From: Paenibacillus glycinis
GTDB lineage: Bacteria; Bacillota; Bacilli; Paenibacillales; Paenibacillaceae
Assembly: GCF_009909185.1 (NCBI RefSeq)
Contig: NZ_JAAAMV010000001.1
Location: forward strand, 62,001-126,000
Direction of reading: 5' to 3'
Length of the DNA stretch: 64,000 nucleotides
The first letter of the stretch is position 1. Every line of letters begins with the position of its first letter. The notes beneath the pieces were generated by a model that had not been told where the DNA came from, ran no database searches, and was given only the letters and a program-made list of their open reading frames with translations. Made by a program: the position numbers and the translations under genes. Of the stretch, positions 17,721 to 25,777 are shown in pieces.

Positions 17721-18350
17721 TCACTCCAACGGAGGTACGGTTATCGGTTGACCCGGCGTCAATCGGCGAGGGTTCGCGATGTTGTTCGCTTGGGCGATTT
17801 CTCGCCATTTGCCGGGGTCGCCGTATTGCTGCTGCGCGATGGCGGACAATGACAGGCCGGCGTTCGCCGTCACTTGTCTCGTCTGAACGGATGCGCTGCT
17901 CGGGGTCAACTGTTCTTGAATCGTCCTGTATTCCTTGAACGATACGTTAAGCGTCGCGCGCACCGGAATGCCCGAATCGAGGAACATCGTGAACTTCTGG
18001 GACACTTTCTCGATGACGCCCTTGAACTCGAGCTTTCCCCAGATGAACTTGCACACCGGAGGCGCGCGCAGGCTGCCGTCGATGTCGAGCAGACCGGTCA
18101 CTTGGTTCGTATACGCTCGCACGTCCTCGCCTCGTTCGTAGCTGTCGAAAAACAGATCCATCGTCAGCGTCCCGGCGTTCCCGCTCACGAACTGCGTCGC
18201 GGGTACGGATAGGCCCGGAATCGAGACGGATTGGTATTGGTTGCCCTTCTCGATCGAATATTCGCTGGGATTGAACAGCACCTTGACCGGTTGTCCTTTA
18301 TGGCCGCCTTGTTCGTCCAGCGGCTGAATGAGCGCTTTCTCCAAAGCCAT
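17721..18350 (-). CDS. LysM-containing tube/baseplate adaptor (Afp7-like)
   Basis: This 209-residue protein matches the eCIS/phage protein that links tube and hub. The N-terminal domain starts with KVLFNPSEYSIEKGNQYQ and includes LTMDLFFDSYERGEDVR. The C-terminus (about 160-206) is a LysM motif: ANAGLSLSAIAQQQYGDPGKW, AQANNIANPRRLTPGQPI. LysM binds N-acetylglucosamine polymers in cell walls, but in contractile tails it mainly serves assembly. It sits 21 nt after the Arg-rich gene. Confidence 0.92.
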   Translation of the reverse strand: MALEKALIQPLDEQGGHKGQPVKVLFNPSEYSIEKGNQYQSVSIPGLSVPATQFVSGNAGTLTMDLFFDSYERGEDVRAYTNQVTGLLDIDGSLRAPPVCKFIWGKLEFKGVIEKVSQKFTMFLDSGIPVRATLNVSFKEYRTIQEQLTPSSASVQTRQVTANAGLSLSAIAQQQYGDPGKWREIAQANNIANPRRLTPGQPITVPPLE

Positions 18351-18371
18351 GGACGCCTCCGGGAACTTGGC

Positions 18372-19217
18372 TTATAAGCCTTTTCTTTGTCGTTCGATTC
18401 GCAGCTTCCGCTCAATCGCTTGATACACGTCTTCCGTTAACCGTTTCATGTCGAGAGTAGGCGCGGCCGGCGCAGTTGCCTCGGGCGCAACGGGTTGCGC
18501 GACATCCTTTACGTCTTCTTCGCGACGAGGCGGCGAGCCGACCGAGCCCTCGTCGGGGTTCGGATGGGCGTGATGCAAGCTGACGGATCGCGCATCGCGA
18601 TACGTGCTAGATGCATGCTGATGCATAAGTCGTTGCGGATGCGGCATGCCTGCGGTTGAGGGGGTGTCCTGCAGCGGTGATGCAGGCGGCGCCGGAACCC
18701 ATGAGGTCGTCATGGGAACAGCCCTCTGCGGTTGTTGCGCCAACCGGGAAGGATGATTCCGCATAATGGTCGGGTTATGAAAAATAGAGCCTAGGCGCAT
18801 GACACGTTGAGGCGCGAGAATTGTCTGCCGCACGTGAAGCTGAATAGGAACTGGATTCGGGTCTCCCGCGCGCTGCGCTTCCCGGTCATGACGCGACAGA
18901 TGGCGATGCTCCCGCACTGCTTGTCGTGAAACCCTCATCCGCTCATACCGGTTACCCCGTCGATAGGCATGCAGATTCGCCGTATGCCGTACGGTCGTTC
19001 GATTCCCGACGCTCACGAGCAAGCGCACCTCGATCGGCCGCACGATCGTCAGCCGTTCGCGTCGTTCCATGAACTTCTCCCGCTGGATATGAATGGTGCG
19101 GGCGGGAGATGCGGCGGCGAGAAACACCAATGCGGTGCGGCGGCTCTTCGACTTCTGAACCGTTATGCCGTGCTTGCCTATGATGCTCTGGGCGAATTGA
19201 AGCGGCGTCGGCGTCAT
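18372..19217 (-). CDS. Arg/His-rich eCIS protein with conserved C-terminal helix
   Basis: This 281-residue protein is strongly basic and Pro/Arg/His-rich across most of its length, so it is probably disordered. Only the last 25 residues look conserved: LTEDVYQAIERKLRIERQRKG. Similar C-terminal helices (LxxxVYxLLERxLxxERER) are recalled at the end of eCIS proteins encoded between the second tube and the LysM gene. Its role is unknown. The basic composition would suit nucleic-acid or polyanion contact, or a lumen-filling scaffold. It starts 4 nt after the second tube gene, so it is firmly in the operon. Confidence 0.75.
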   Translation of the reverse strand: MTPTPLQFAQSIIGKHGITVQKSKSRRTALVFLAAASPARTIHIQREKFMERRERLTIVRPIEVRLLVSVGNRTTVRHTANLHAYRRGNRYERMRVSRQAVREHRHLSRHDREAQRAGDPNPVPIQLHVRQTILAPQRVMRLGSIFHNPTIMRNHPSRLAQQPQRAVPMTTSWVPAPPASPLQDTPSTAGMPHPQRLMHQHASSTYRDARSVSLHHAHPNPDEGSVGSPPRREEDVKDVAQPVAPEATAPAAPTLDMKRLTEDVYQAIERKLRIERQRKGL

Positions 19218-19221
19218 GTCA

Positions 19222-19659
19222 TCATCCGTCCTTGCTAAAGCCGTTGTGCACGAGCTCGATCGATTCGAAGGCGACGCTGCCGCTGTCGGACTTCAGGTCC
19301 GGCCCCGTCCATTTGACCGGAAACGCGTTCGTGAAGTTCCAGCGCCACTGCTCTTCGCCCGCCGCATCGACCATGATGACGGAACCGCTTCTGCGGGTAA
19401 TCTGGCCGTTCTTCGCAGCTTGGAACCAAGTCCACAGCGTGTCGGAGCTCGTCAGCCCTCGTTTGAACGTCAAGTTGGGCACTTTCGACGCTTTCACGAG
19501 CTTATGGACGTAGCCGTTGACGCCGCCTTCGCGGTAGTCCTCGGTTTCCAGCTCCGCCTGCACGCCGGACACTTCGGAGAAGCCGCCGACGACGAGCCCT
19601 TCGATCTCGATCTGGTACCGAAAGTTCGTCAGCGGATCTTGTCTTGCGCCAGTCGGCAT
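19222..19659 (-). CDS. eCIS tail tube protein 2 (T4 gp19-like)
   Basis: This 145-residue tube protein is of the gp19/TIGR02241 type. It starts MPTGARQDPLTNFRYQIEIEG, with GGFSEVSGVQAELETEDYREGG, then KLVKASKVPNLTFKRGLTSSDTLW and C-terminal WTGPDLKSDSGSVAFESIELVHNGF. In Afp/PVC particles such a second tube paralogue (Afp5-like) forms the first ring on the hub. An AGGAGG ribosome site precedes the ATG. It differs clearly in sequence from the main tube gene, which supports specialisation. Confidence 0.94.
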   Translation of the reverse strand: MPTGARQDPLTNFRYQIEIEGLVVGGFSEVSGVQAELETEDYREGGVNGYVHKLVKASKVPNLTFKRGLTSSDTLWTWFQAAKNGQITRRSGSVIMVDAAGEEQWRWNFTNAFPVKWTGPDLKSDSGSVAFESIELVHNGFSKDG

Positions 19660-19671
19660 ACCGAATCCCTC

Positions 19672-19857
19672 CTATCGCTTGAATACGTTGTCCGGCGTCT
19701 GATTCAGCTTCCGGTGAATGGTCGAGATTTCCTCGCAGAAGCGTATTCGCTCCCGATGCTCCAAGTGCATGATCTCCGAATGCGGCCAATGAAAATAGTA
19801 AGCGATGAAGGCTATCTCCTCGTACAGCTTATCCAGAGGGTAGCCGCTTAAGCTTCC
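19672..19857 (-). CDS. DUF6760-like small eCIS protein lacking a canonical start codon
   Basis: This minus-strand frame of 61 codons reads GSLSGYPLDKLYEEIAFIAY, continues with YFHWPHSEIM-HLEHRERIRF and ends at a TAG at 19674-19672. The GYPLDxLYEE...HW...LEHRER pattern is that of the small DUF6760/Afp6-type proteins of eCIS clusters. In-frame, the stop TAA upstream (at about 19884) is followed by no ATG, GTG or TTG, and the first CTG is already inside the conserved part. The frame begins overlapping the end of the preceding chaperone-like gene in the -1 frame, exactly at a run of five G. It is probably expressed as a frameshift fusion with that gene. A sequencing indel is the alternative. Confidence 0.72.
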   Translation of the reverse strand, partial: GSLSGYPLDKLYEEIAFIAYYFHWPHSEIMHLEHRERIRFCEEISTIHRKLNQTPDNVFKR

Positions 19858-20216
19858 CCCGACGCGAGTACCTCGACGGCGAACTTATGCTCGCAGCGCG
19901 GGCATTCGGCTTCGACGCCCGTGGAACCGCTCTCGTTGATCTGCCGATACAGCTGCTGCAAATACGTCAGATCGGTCGAGAACACGCCTTCCACGACGCC
20001 GGGATTGATCACCTGCAAATCTCCCAGCTTCGTTATGACCCTGGAGAGCAGGATAATCGTGAGATAGGCGGGATTTTGCTGCACTCTAGGGTCCTTCAAC
20101 GGCAATATCTCATCGGCCGCGGTCGCAAGCCTCATGATGCCGTCGCGGTGCAGATTGCCGTGCCGGTCTACGTAGCCTTTGGGCAGCGTGAATTCGAATT
20201 CGGTGACGAATGCCAT
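19848..20216 (-). CDS. Phage tail assembly chaperone-like protein
   Basis: This 122-residue protein lies directly after the main tube gene, where phages such as P2 and lambda encode the tail assembly chaperone. It starts MAFVTEFEFTLPKGYVDRHG, has helices (RVQQNPAYLTIILLSRVITK) and ends with a CPRCEHKF zinc-ribbon-like motif near 107-114. The annotation chaperone is inferred from position and size. The zero-frame stop at 19848 is preceded by the codons TCG GGG GAA GCT. The G run here opens into the DUF6760-like frame by a -1 shift. Confidence 0.85.
   Translation of the reverse strand: MAFVTEFEFTLPKGYVDRHGNLHRDGIMRLATAADEILPLKDPRVQQNPAYLTIILLSRVITKLGDLQVINPGVVEGVFSTDLTYLQQLYRQINESGSTGVEAECPRCEHKFAVEVLASGEA
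19856..19874 (-). other. Candidate programmed -1 frameshift site
   Basis: On the minus strand a Shine-Dalgarno-like GAGGT (19874-19870) lies 10 nt upstream of the GGG codon within a five-G run (19860-19856). This sits five codons before the zero-frame stop. A tRNA-Gly slipping back one base re-pairs with GGG and then reads GGA AGC TTA, exactly the DUF6760-like frame. A 6-bp inverted repeat (AGCTTA at 19854-19849, TAAGCT at 19831-19826) follows closely. The heptamer is not the classical X XXY YYZ, so efficiency is uncertain. Confidence 0.5.
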
Positions 20217-20244
20217 CCGGATGCCTCCTGATCAATTCGGTAGT

Positions 20245-20682
20245 TTAGCTGACGCGGGTCATGCCTTCGTGCACGATTTCGAGCGATTCGACCGCGATAT
20301 CGTTGCCTTTGGCGTTGAAATCAGGCGCGTCGTATTTGGTCGGCCATGCGCCGACGAAATCCCAGCGGCCCTTGTCGTTGCCGGCTTCGTCGACGACGAT
20401 GATGGACAAGTTGCGCCGCTGGATGCTGCCCGCGATCGCTTCCTTGTGCCAGTTGTACAAGTCGAGCGAATCCGTCTGGCCCCATTTGAGCGTAATGTTG
20501 CCGTACTTGGTCAAGCCGGACAGCTTGCGGACATGCGTCGGGTCCGTCCCTTCCCGATATTCGATGACGTCGATCGTCGAGTCGAAGCCGGTCGCGTCGC
20601 TGAAGCCCGCCTGCTGGATACCGTCGATCTCGACGCGGAACCGGAAGTTGCGAAATGGATCTTTACGCTGCCCTGTCGCCAT
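20245..20682 (-). CDS. eCIS main tail tube protein (T4 gp19-like)
   Basis: This 145-residue tube protein starts at the ATG 20682 (MATGQRKDPFRNFRF), nine bases after AGGAGG; an ATG two codons earlier is too close to that site. Family features are RVEIDGIQQAGFSDATGFDS, EYREGTDPTHVRKLSGLTKYG, LKWGQTDSLDLYNW and a C-terminal ESLEIVHEGM. It polymerises inside the sheath as the delivery channel. It lies 35 nt after the sheath gene, the standard sheath-tube order. Confidence 0.95.
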   Translation of the reverse strand: MATGQRKDPFRNFRFRVEIDGIQQAGFSDATGFDSTIDVIEYREGTDPTHVRKLSGLTKYGNITLKWGQTDSLDLYNWHKEAIAGSIQRRNLSIIVVDEAGNDKGRWDFVGAWPTKYDAPDFNAKGNDIAVESLEIVHEGMTRVS

Positions 20683-20717
20683 GAACATGTTCCTCCTCTA
20701 TCTCAATCCTTCTAATG

Positions 20718-22502
20718 TTACGCCTGGTTAATGTCGGCGCCGGAAGCCACTTGCGCGATTCTGAATATGACGAACTCCGCAGGTTTGACCGGGGCGATGC
20801 CGATGAGCGCGATAAGCCTGCCGTTGTTGATATCGTCCTGCGTCATCGTCGTATCGTCGACCCGTACGAAGAACGCTTGATCCTGCTTCGTGCCCATGAG
20901 CGCGCCGTCGCGCCAGACGCGGGTAAGGAAGTCGTTGAGCGTGCGGCGGACCCTCGCCCACAGCTTCGCGTCGTTCGGCTCGAACACGACCCACTGCGTG
21001 CCTTCGTCAAGCGATTCCTCGATGTAGTTGAACAACCTGCGCACGTTGATATATTTCCAAGACGGATCGCTGGAGGTCGTACGGGCGCCCCATACGCGGA
21101 TGCCGCGGCCGGGGAACGAGCGAATGACGTTGACGCCGAGCGGATTGAGAATCTCTTGCTCCGGCATCGTAATCTGGAACTCCAGGTCGACCGCGCCGCG
21201 CACGATCTCGTTGGCAGGCGCTTTGTGAACGCCGCGCTCGGCGTCGGAACGTGCGTAGATGCCTGCGACATGACCGCCCGGCGGCACTTCGATCGTCGCC
21301 CCGCTCGTAGGATGAACGATCTTGATCCACGGATAGTAGTAGGCAGCGAACATGGAATCGTAATGATCCGCGCGCGGGTTCACATCCGTAATCTGCGCCG
21401 TGCCTTTCTTCGAATCGATGATGACGACGCGGTCTCTTAGTTTCTCGCATTGCGTGATCAATGCGGTCGTTAGCCCGGGAACCGCTTCGGAGTAAGGCGC
21501 GTGAAGCATGGAGATATCGTCGATATCCGCGAACGCGAACAACCCTTTTTTTTCCGGCTTTTCCGTCTTGTCTCTCTCGAAGTCGGCGACGGCGAGCGTT
21601 GTTGTCGTAATCCGGTAGGTGGAGGTTAGGTCCGGAGCAATGTCCCAAGCACGATCGATCGTTACCGTCTTGGAGGCCTTGTCATAGGCTGTGATCTTAT
21701 ATTTCTTATCTTTGCCGGAGCCCGTGCCTTCTACGATTTCGAGCGTCATGTTCTTGTAGGCATCAATATCGGACGAAGCCGAATCCGCCAGCTTCAGCGT
21801 TTTAGCCGCCGCATCGACGTTTAACGGTTTGCCTTCGTTCTCTTGCGAGTCCAAACCGCCAATTAATAACTTGACTTCATTTTTGTCTTCCTTCGTTAAC
21901 GCCCCCGTGTCGCCGCTTTCGATCTTCAGGACGATGTAGGCGGATGCGCCGTTCACTTTGATGCCGTAGAAGTCCGGGGAGGAAGCATCGGTGGAGACGT
22001 TATCGAAGCTCTCCGTAATCGAGGGCTGCTTTTTTGAATCAGCGAACATCGCGGCTAATGCGGCGGAATCCAGATTTTCATTTTTCAAGTCATACACGTT
22101 GATCTTGATTCCGCTAAGCGATCCGCTATCTACCATTACGGCGATTCGGTTGCCCCAGGCGCCTTCGCCGACCGCGAAGACGGTCAAGGCGTTCTGAGCT
22201 GCCTTATTTAGCAATTTGCATTTGGCGGACACGGCGCTTGCCTTGGTGATCCGCGCGATGCAGCAGCGTTTGCCGCCGTTATCGAAGAACCCTTTCACCG
22301 TATGCGGCAAGTACGGCGTATCGCCGAGCACCCCGCCGTATACGCGCTGAAATTGCAGCCAGCTCGTTATGAATTTCGGCGTCGTCGGACCGCGTTCGGT
22401 CTGGCCGAGAAATCCGGCCGTGCTCGTGGACACCCCTTCGATCGGTTTTCCTCCGAGTTCAATCTCTTCCACATACACGCCAGGCGCAAAATATTGCGGC
22501 AT
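20718..22502 (-). CDS. eCIS tail sheath protein
   Basis: This contractile sheath subunit is 594 residues from the ATG at 22502 (MPQYFAPGVYVEEIELGG), which follows GGGAGGAAAGAAG. The upstream in-frame extension has no ribosome site. Sheath hallmarks are PGVYVEEI at the start, TAGFLGQTERGP, a C-terminal domain with YYPWIKIVHP, PPGGHVAGIYARSDAERGVHKAPANE, NVIRSFPGRGIRVWGARTTSSDP and WVVFEPND. The variable middle domain (about 130-310) faces outward. Only one sheath gene is present, unlike the three in Afp. Confidence 0.97.
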   Translation of the reverse strand: MPQYFAPGVYVEEIELGGKPIEGVSTSTAGFLGQTERGPTTPKFITSWLQFQRVYGGVLGDTPYLPHTVKGFFDNGGKRCCIARITKASAVSAKCKLLNKAAQNALTVFAVGEGAWGNRIAVMVDSGSLSGIKINVYDLKNENLDSAALAAMFADSKKQPSITESFDNVSTDASSPDFYGIKVNGASAYIVLKIESGDTGALTKEDKNEVKLLIGGLDSQENEGKPLNVDAAAKTLKLADSASSDIDAYKNMTLEIVEGTGSGKDKKYKITAYDKASKTVTIDRAWDIAPDLTSTYRITTTTLAVADFERDKTEKPEKKGLFAFADIDDISMLHAPYSEAVPGLTTALITQCEKLRDRVVIIDSKKGTAQITDVNPRADHYDSMFAAYYYPWIKIVHPTSGATIEVPPGGHVAGIYARSDAERGVHKAPANEIVRGAVDLEFQITMPEQEILNPLGVNVIRSFPGRGIRVWGARTTSSDPSWKYINVRRLFNYIEESLDEGTQWVVFEPNDAKLWARVRRTLNDFLTRVWRDGALMGTKQDQAFFVRVDDTTMTQDDINNGRLIALIGIAPVKPAEFVIFRIAQVASGADINQA

Positions 22503-22540
22503 CTTCTCTTTCCTCCCATCGTTCTGCGCTTGAACAATCG

Positions 22541-23155
22541 TCAAGCGTCACCGTCTTTTTGCACGATCGAGTTAATCGGCGCAGCGAATTTGAACCTTCT
22601 CGTCTCCACCGTTTTCGCAGGTTCAGGCGCTGCGGGTTCCGGCAAGATAACGAGCGGCGATACGACGTAACACACCGACGGACGCAAATTATTATCCGAG
22701 AAGGCCGTCCAGATGTCGGATAACTCCGGCACGGTTACCGGATTGAGCGTGACGCGCAATTCTTGCTCGCGTTCGGCCAAGCTCCCTTGCAGCACGGCGC
22801 CTGCAAGCGAAGCGTGATTGTGCAGGACGCTCATCGCCCTTCCGAGCAGCTGATGCTCTTCGATCGTCCGTTCCGTCAAGATCGCCGCTGCCGAGTACGC
22901 GGTCAGCATGTAGTGCAGATCCAAGACGAGCGGGGGCAGCTTGTAGGCCTCGGTCTTCGGAAGCAAGCCTTCCTGATAACGCATGTACGGATTTTCGAGG
23001 ATGTTGTACAAAAATAACGTCAAGCGGATGTTCGAAGCGACGATTTCCGCAGGCGAATGCAGCACGATCTGATCGTGCGGGACCATGTCCTTCATCCCGT
23101 CCTGCAGCAGCAGGAGGAGCGTTTTCCCGACATCCGCGATCCCGTTGGCGCTCAC
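22541..23155 (-). CDS. DUF4255 / Pvc16-like protein (tail terminator-type)
   Basis: This 204-residue protein has the DUF4255 N-terminal domain found in Pvc16/Afp16, the protein that caps the tail and fixes its end. Visible are VGKTLLLLLQDGM, then RLTLFLYNILENPYMRYQ, PPLVLDLHYMLTAYS and LLGRAMSVLHNHASL. The C-terminus (LSDIWTAFSDNNLRPSVCYVVSPLVIL) is also typical. It starts with GTG overlapping the ATPase stop (GTGA), indicating translational coupling. The sheath gene follows after 38 nt. Confidence 0.93.
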   Translation of the reverse strand: MSANGIADVGKTLLLLLQDGMKDMVPHDQIVLHSPAEIVASNIRLTLFLYNILENPYMRYQEGLLPKTEAYKLPPLVLDLHYMLTAYSAAAILTERTIEEHQLLGRAMSVLHNHASLAGAVLQGSLAEREQELRVTLNPVTVPELSDIWTAFSDNNLRPSVCYVVSPLVILPEPAAPEPAKTVETRRFKFAAPINSIVQKDGDA

Positions 23156-25332
23156 GGTTCACCCCCTCCCAACAAGGCGTAATAAGCGCCGAAGTCTTCC
23201 TTGGACGTCAACTTGCCCGTTTTGTCCATCTCTCGCTTCACGGAAGGGATCAGATGCTCCATCCCGATGGATCGGCCTTCTTTGGCCGCGAGAAACGCGG
23301 CGGATAGTACGACGTTCTTGATATGCCCGCCGGCCATTTTAAACTGCCGCGCCAGGAACTCGTAATCGATGTTCTCGCGCCGCGGAGCCTCCTCCGGGAA
23401 CATGGCTTTCCAAATCTCGCGGCGCTGGCTGTCGTTCGGAATCGGGAATTCGATGCAGTGTTGCACCCGACGGATAAAGGCGGCGTCCATGTTGTGAAAT
23501 AGATTCGTGGCCAGAATGGTAATCCCGTCGTATTCCTCCATCTTTTGCAGCAAGAACGCGATCTCCGTATTGGCATGACGGTCCAGCGCGTCCTTCACTT
23601 CGGTGCGTTTGCCGAACAGCGCATCCGCTTCGTCGAAGAACAGAATGGCGTAGCTTTCCTCGGCTGCTTGGAAGATGGCGTGCAAGTTTTTCTCGGTTTC
23701 GCCGATATACTTGCTCACCACTTGAGCGAGATTGATTCGGTAGAGGTCCATCTCCAGCTCGTTTGCGATTGCTTCGGCAGCCATCGTTTTCCCCGTGCCC
23801 GGCGGACCGTGCAGCAGAATATTGACGCCTCTGCCCCGGGACAGCTTCTTCCGGAACCCCCACTCTCCGTGAACGACGCTGCGGTACTTCACTTGATCGA
23901 TGATTTCTTGCAGGCGCTTGTTTTGATCCGGAGGAAGTATGAGGTCGTGCAAAGTCCCCGCTGGCGTCAAGTGATCGGCAAGCTGACCGAGGTTATGATT
24001 CGACTGCGCATGACAGGATGCTTGCAGGTCCTTCATGCTGACTCGCGCATGATCCGGATCGCGCCATAACGCCAGGTTACGGGCCATGTTCAGCGCGTGC
24101 TGGATGCGACCGGGCGTAAAGCGAAATTTGTCCGCGACGGCCTCCAAATCCACGCGTTCCTCCATGGGAACCAGTGCGGCCAATCTGTTCCAAAGCGATC
24201 TTCGAAGCTCGGGACCCGGCAATTCGAACTCGACGTCGACAAGTCCTTCGTTCCCGCTGGATTTCAAAGCCGGCCAAGAACGCGTGCCCAGTACGAAAGT
24301 CAAGTTGGGAAACAGATCCATCGTATCCAAGAATGCCGCGATTTCTTTCGGATGCCGGTCTGGGTGGGCAAAGAGCGAATCTGAGTGAAGGAGACATAAA
24401 GCCGCGGGGTGCAGATGCGCTTCTCGGCATAGGAGGAACAAACAATCCGCGAATGTCATGGGGTGTTGAAGCATTTTGGCGACGTCTCCGAGGAGCAGCG
24501 AGATCCCGAGTTCCCGGCATACGGCCTCCGCCGATCGCCGTTTCCAGGATCCGGCCTCGCCGGAAAAGACGAACATGAACTTTCGATTCAGGGCTCCGCT
24601 CGCAGTGAGCTGTGACCGGATCAGTTTTTGCATGCGGCCGAGATGACGTTCATGGAGCCAATCGGTATCGGGATCGGGGAGCCGGTCTGCAAAGTATGCC
24701 GCCGCTCCCAATCTGCCGTCCAGTTGCTCGATCCCGATCAGATAGTTGACGATTTGCGAATCAACATAGAGGCTCTTGGATAGCAACCAATGGGAAGGAT
24801 CGGATTCTTGGAATCGCAGGAGCCGGAACTTCATCAGCTTTGCCGAGGGATCCAAGATCGCTTGCGCCGGCATCCGGGCGGTTCGAAACGTTCGAAGCAG
24901 CTGCATCGCCAATTCGACGCATGGTTTCGTCCGCGTGGCATCATCCTGCAAATCGGCATACTGCCGGGCATATTCGATATTTAGTTCAGGCGCCATGGCG
25001 ATCATCAGAATCGACTGTTCGATATCGGATAATCGGAAGAGCTGAGTCACATACGGAAGCGCCAAATGAACGCCCGCATGCCTGCTAAGTATCGTTCTCC
25101 TCTGCATCCGAGCTTCGAGGGCATGGCATTCTTGCAAGAGGCCCTCTTCTGGCCAGCCAAGTCCCGCCGACGCATCCGCAGGTTGCGCGGGAACCGATTC
25201 CGATATGCGCAATCGGTGAATTTGGATCATGTAGTCGAGGCGTTTTAATTCGTCCCGGAGATATTCCGAATTGTCTGCATAAGGTACTTCTGCAGGGCTT
25301 GCTTCCGTGCCGGTTTGCAGCAAGCGATCCAT
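23152..25332 (-). CDS. eCIS AAA+ ATPase (Afp15-like) with a degenerate first AAA module
   Basis: This 726-residue ATPase is the first gene of the operon. The C-terminal AAA+ module has Walker A GPPGTGKT (509-516), Walker B ILFFDEAD (Asp567-Glu568), a sensor-like ILATN and arginine-finger candidates FIRR. The preceding part (about 240-460) keeps the outline of another AAA fold (FVFSGEAGSWKRRS in the Walker A position, ALCLLHSDSLF as Walker B) but lacks the key Lys-Thr, so it is probably inactive. This ATPase is a defining eCIS gene absent from tailocins; a role in assembly is known for Afp15-type proteins. The start ATG lies 14 nt after AAGGGGGG, a long spacing, and no other start exists after the in-frame stop. 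Confidence 0.95.
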   Translation of the reverse strand: MDRLLQTGTEASPAEVPYADNSEYLRDELKRLDYMIQIHRLRISESVPAQPADASAGLGWPEEGLLQECHALEARMQRRTILSRHAGVHLALPYVTQLFRLSDIEQSILMIAMAPELNIEYARQYADLQDDATRTKPCVELAMQLLRTFRTARMPAQAILDPSAKLMKFRLLRFQESDPSHWLLSKSLYVDSQIVNYLIGIEQLDGRLGAAAYFADRLPDPDTDWLHERHLGRMQKLIRSQLTASGALNRKFMFVFSGEAGSWKRRSAEAVCRELGISLLLGDVAKMLQHPMTFADCLFLLCREAHLHPAALCLLHSDSLFAHPDRHPKEIAAFLDTMDLFPNLTFVLGTRSWPALKSSGNEGLVDVEFELPGPELRRSLWNRLAALVPMEERVDLEAVADKFRFTPGRIQHALNMARNLALWRDPDHARVSMKDLQASCHAQSNHNLGQLADHLTPAGTLHDLILPPDQNKRLQEIIDQVKYRSVVHGEWGFRKKLSRGRGVNILLHGPPGTGKTMAAEAIANELEMDLYRINLAQVVSKYIGETEKNLHAIFQAAEESYAILFFDEADALFGKRTEVKDALDRHANTEIAFLLQKMEEYDGITILATNLFHNMDAAFIRRVQHCIEFPIPNDSQRREIWKAMFPEEAPRRENIDYEFLARQFKMAGGHIKNVVLSAAFLAAKEGRSIGMEHLIPSVKREMDKTGKLTSKEDFGAYYALLGGGEP

Positions 25333-25777
25333 GGGGAATCGGTTGGCCCCCCTTCGTTATCATGACTTCGTGCAAGCAAGCGACGGGCGAAGCATGAACT
25401 ACTACTACTATAACTTGTTCGGCGGTACCCTCAAATCCATCTCATTACCCAACGCGAAATACTCGCATGTTGTCAATATTGAGCAGCTAATTAATAACCA
25501 TACCGGTTATTGTCCGAAATGATTTCTTGTGCCATGGATCTTCTGGGCCTATAGAAGCGGAACCGCGATTCAAATCCTATGTACGTCCATTCTTCCGCAG
25601 AGAAAGCAATGTCGCTGCCGATCAGAGCCTGCCTGTGTTCAGACGAATCTGCAAGGCTTTGATAACCCCTTTTCTAGCGCCTGCGCGATTGCTTGTTTCA
25701 TTATAATTCCAACGATGATACAATTTGTATGCCAACTTATTGGGGGTATTTTTTTCGTTCGGGGGAGGCGATGAAGG
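25333..25777. promoter_or_regulatory. Divergent promoter region between eCIS operon and LuxR-type regulator
   Basis: This 445-bp AT-rich stretch without a convincing gene separates the operon from its divergent regulator. On the minus strand TTGAGG-N16-TATAGT (25434-25407) is the best eCIS promoter, about 70-100 nt from the ATPase start. A lone TTGACA lies at 25476-25471 without a good -10. On the plus strand a TATAAT (about 25702) and GATACAAT region precede the regulator. The dyad at 25493-25511 lies between. Confidence 0.45.
25493..25511. promoter_or_regulatory. 19-bp inverted repeat, candidate operator of the eCIS regulator
   Basis: AATAACC-ATACC-GGTTATT is a perfect 7-bp dyad with a 5-bp spacer. 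It lies in the shared upstream region, about 60 bp upstream of the proposed eCIS -35. Length and symmetry fit a site for a dimeric LuxR-type HTH protein such as the one encoded next door; binding is inference. Confidence 0.45.

Noticed and set aside
2143..25332. Prophage, tailocin or type VI secretion system
   Set aside because: No head, packaging, integration or lysis genes, no TssJLM membrane genes, while the ATPase, DUF4255 and DUF4157 genes fit eCIS.
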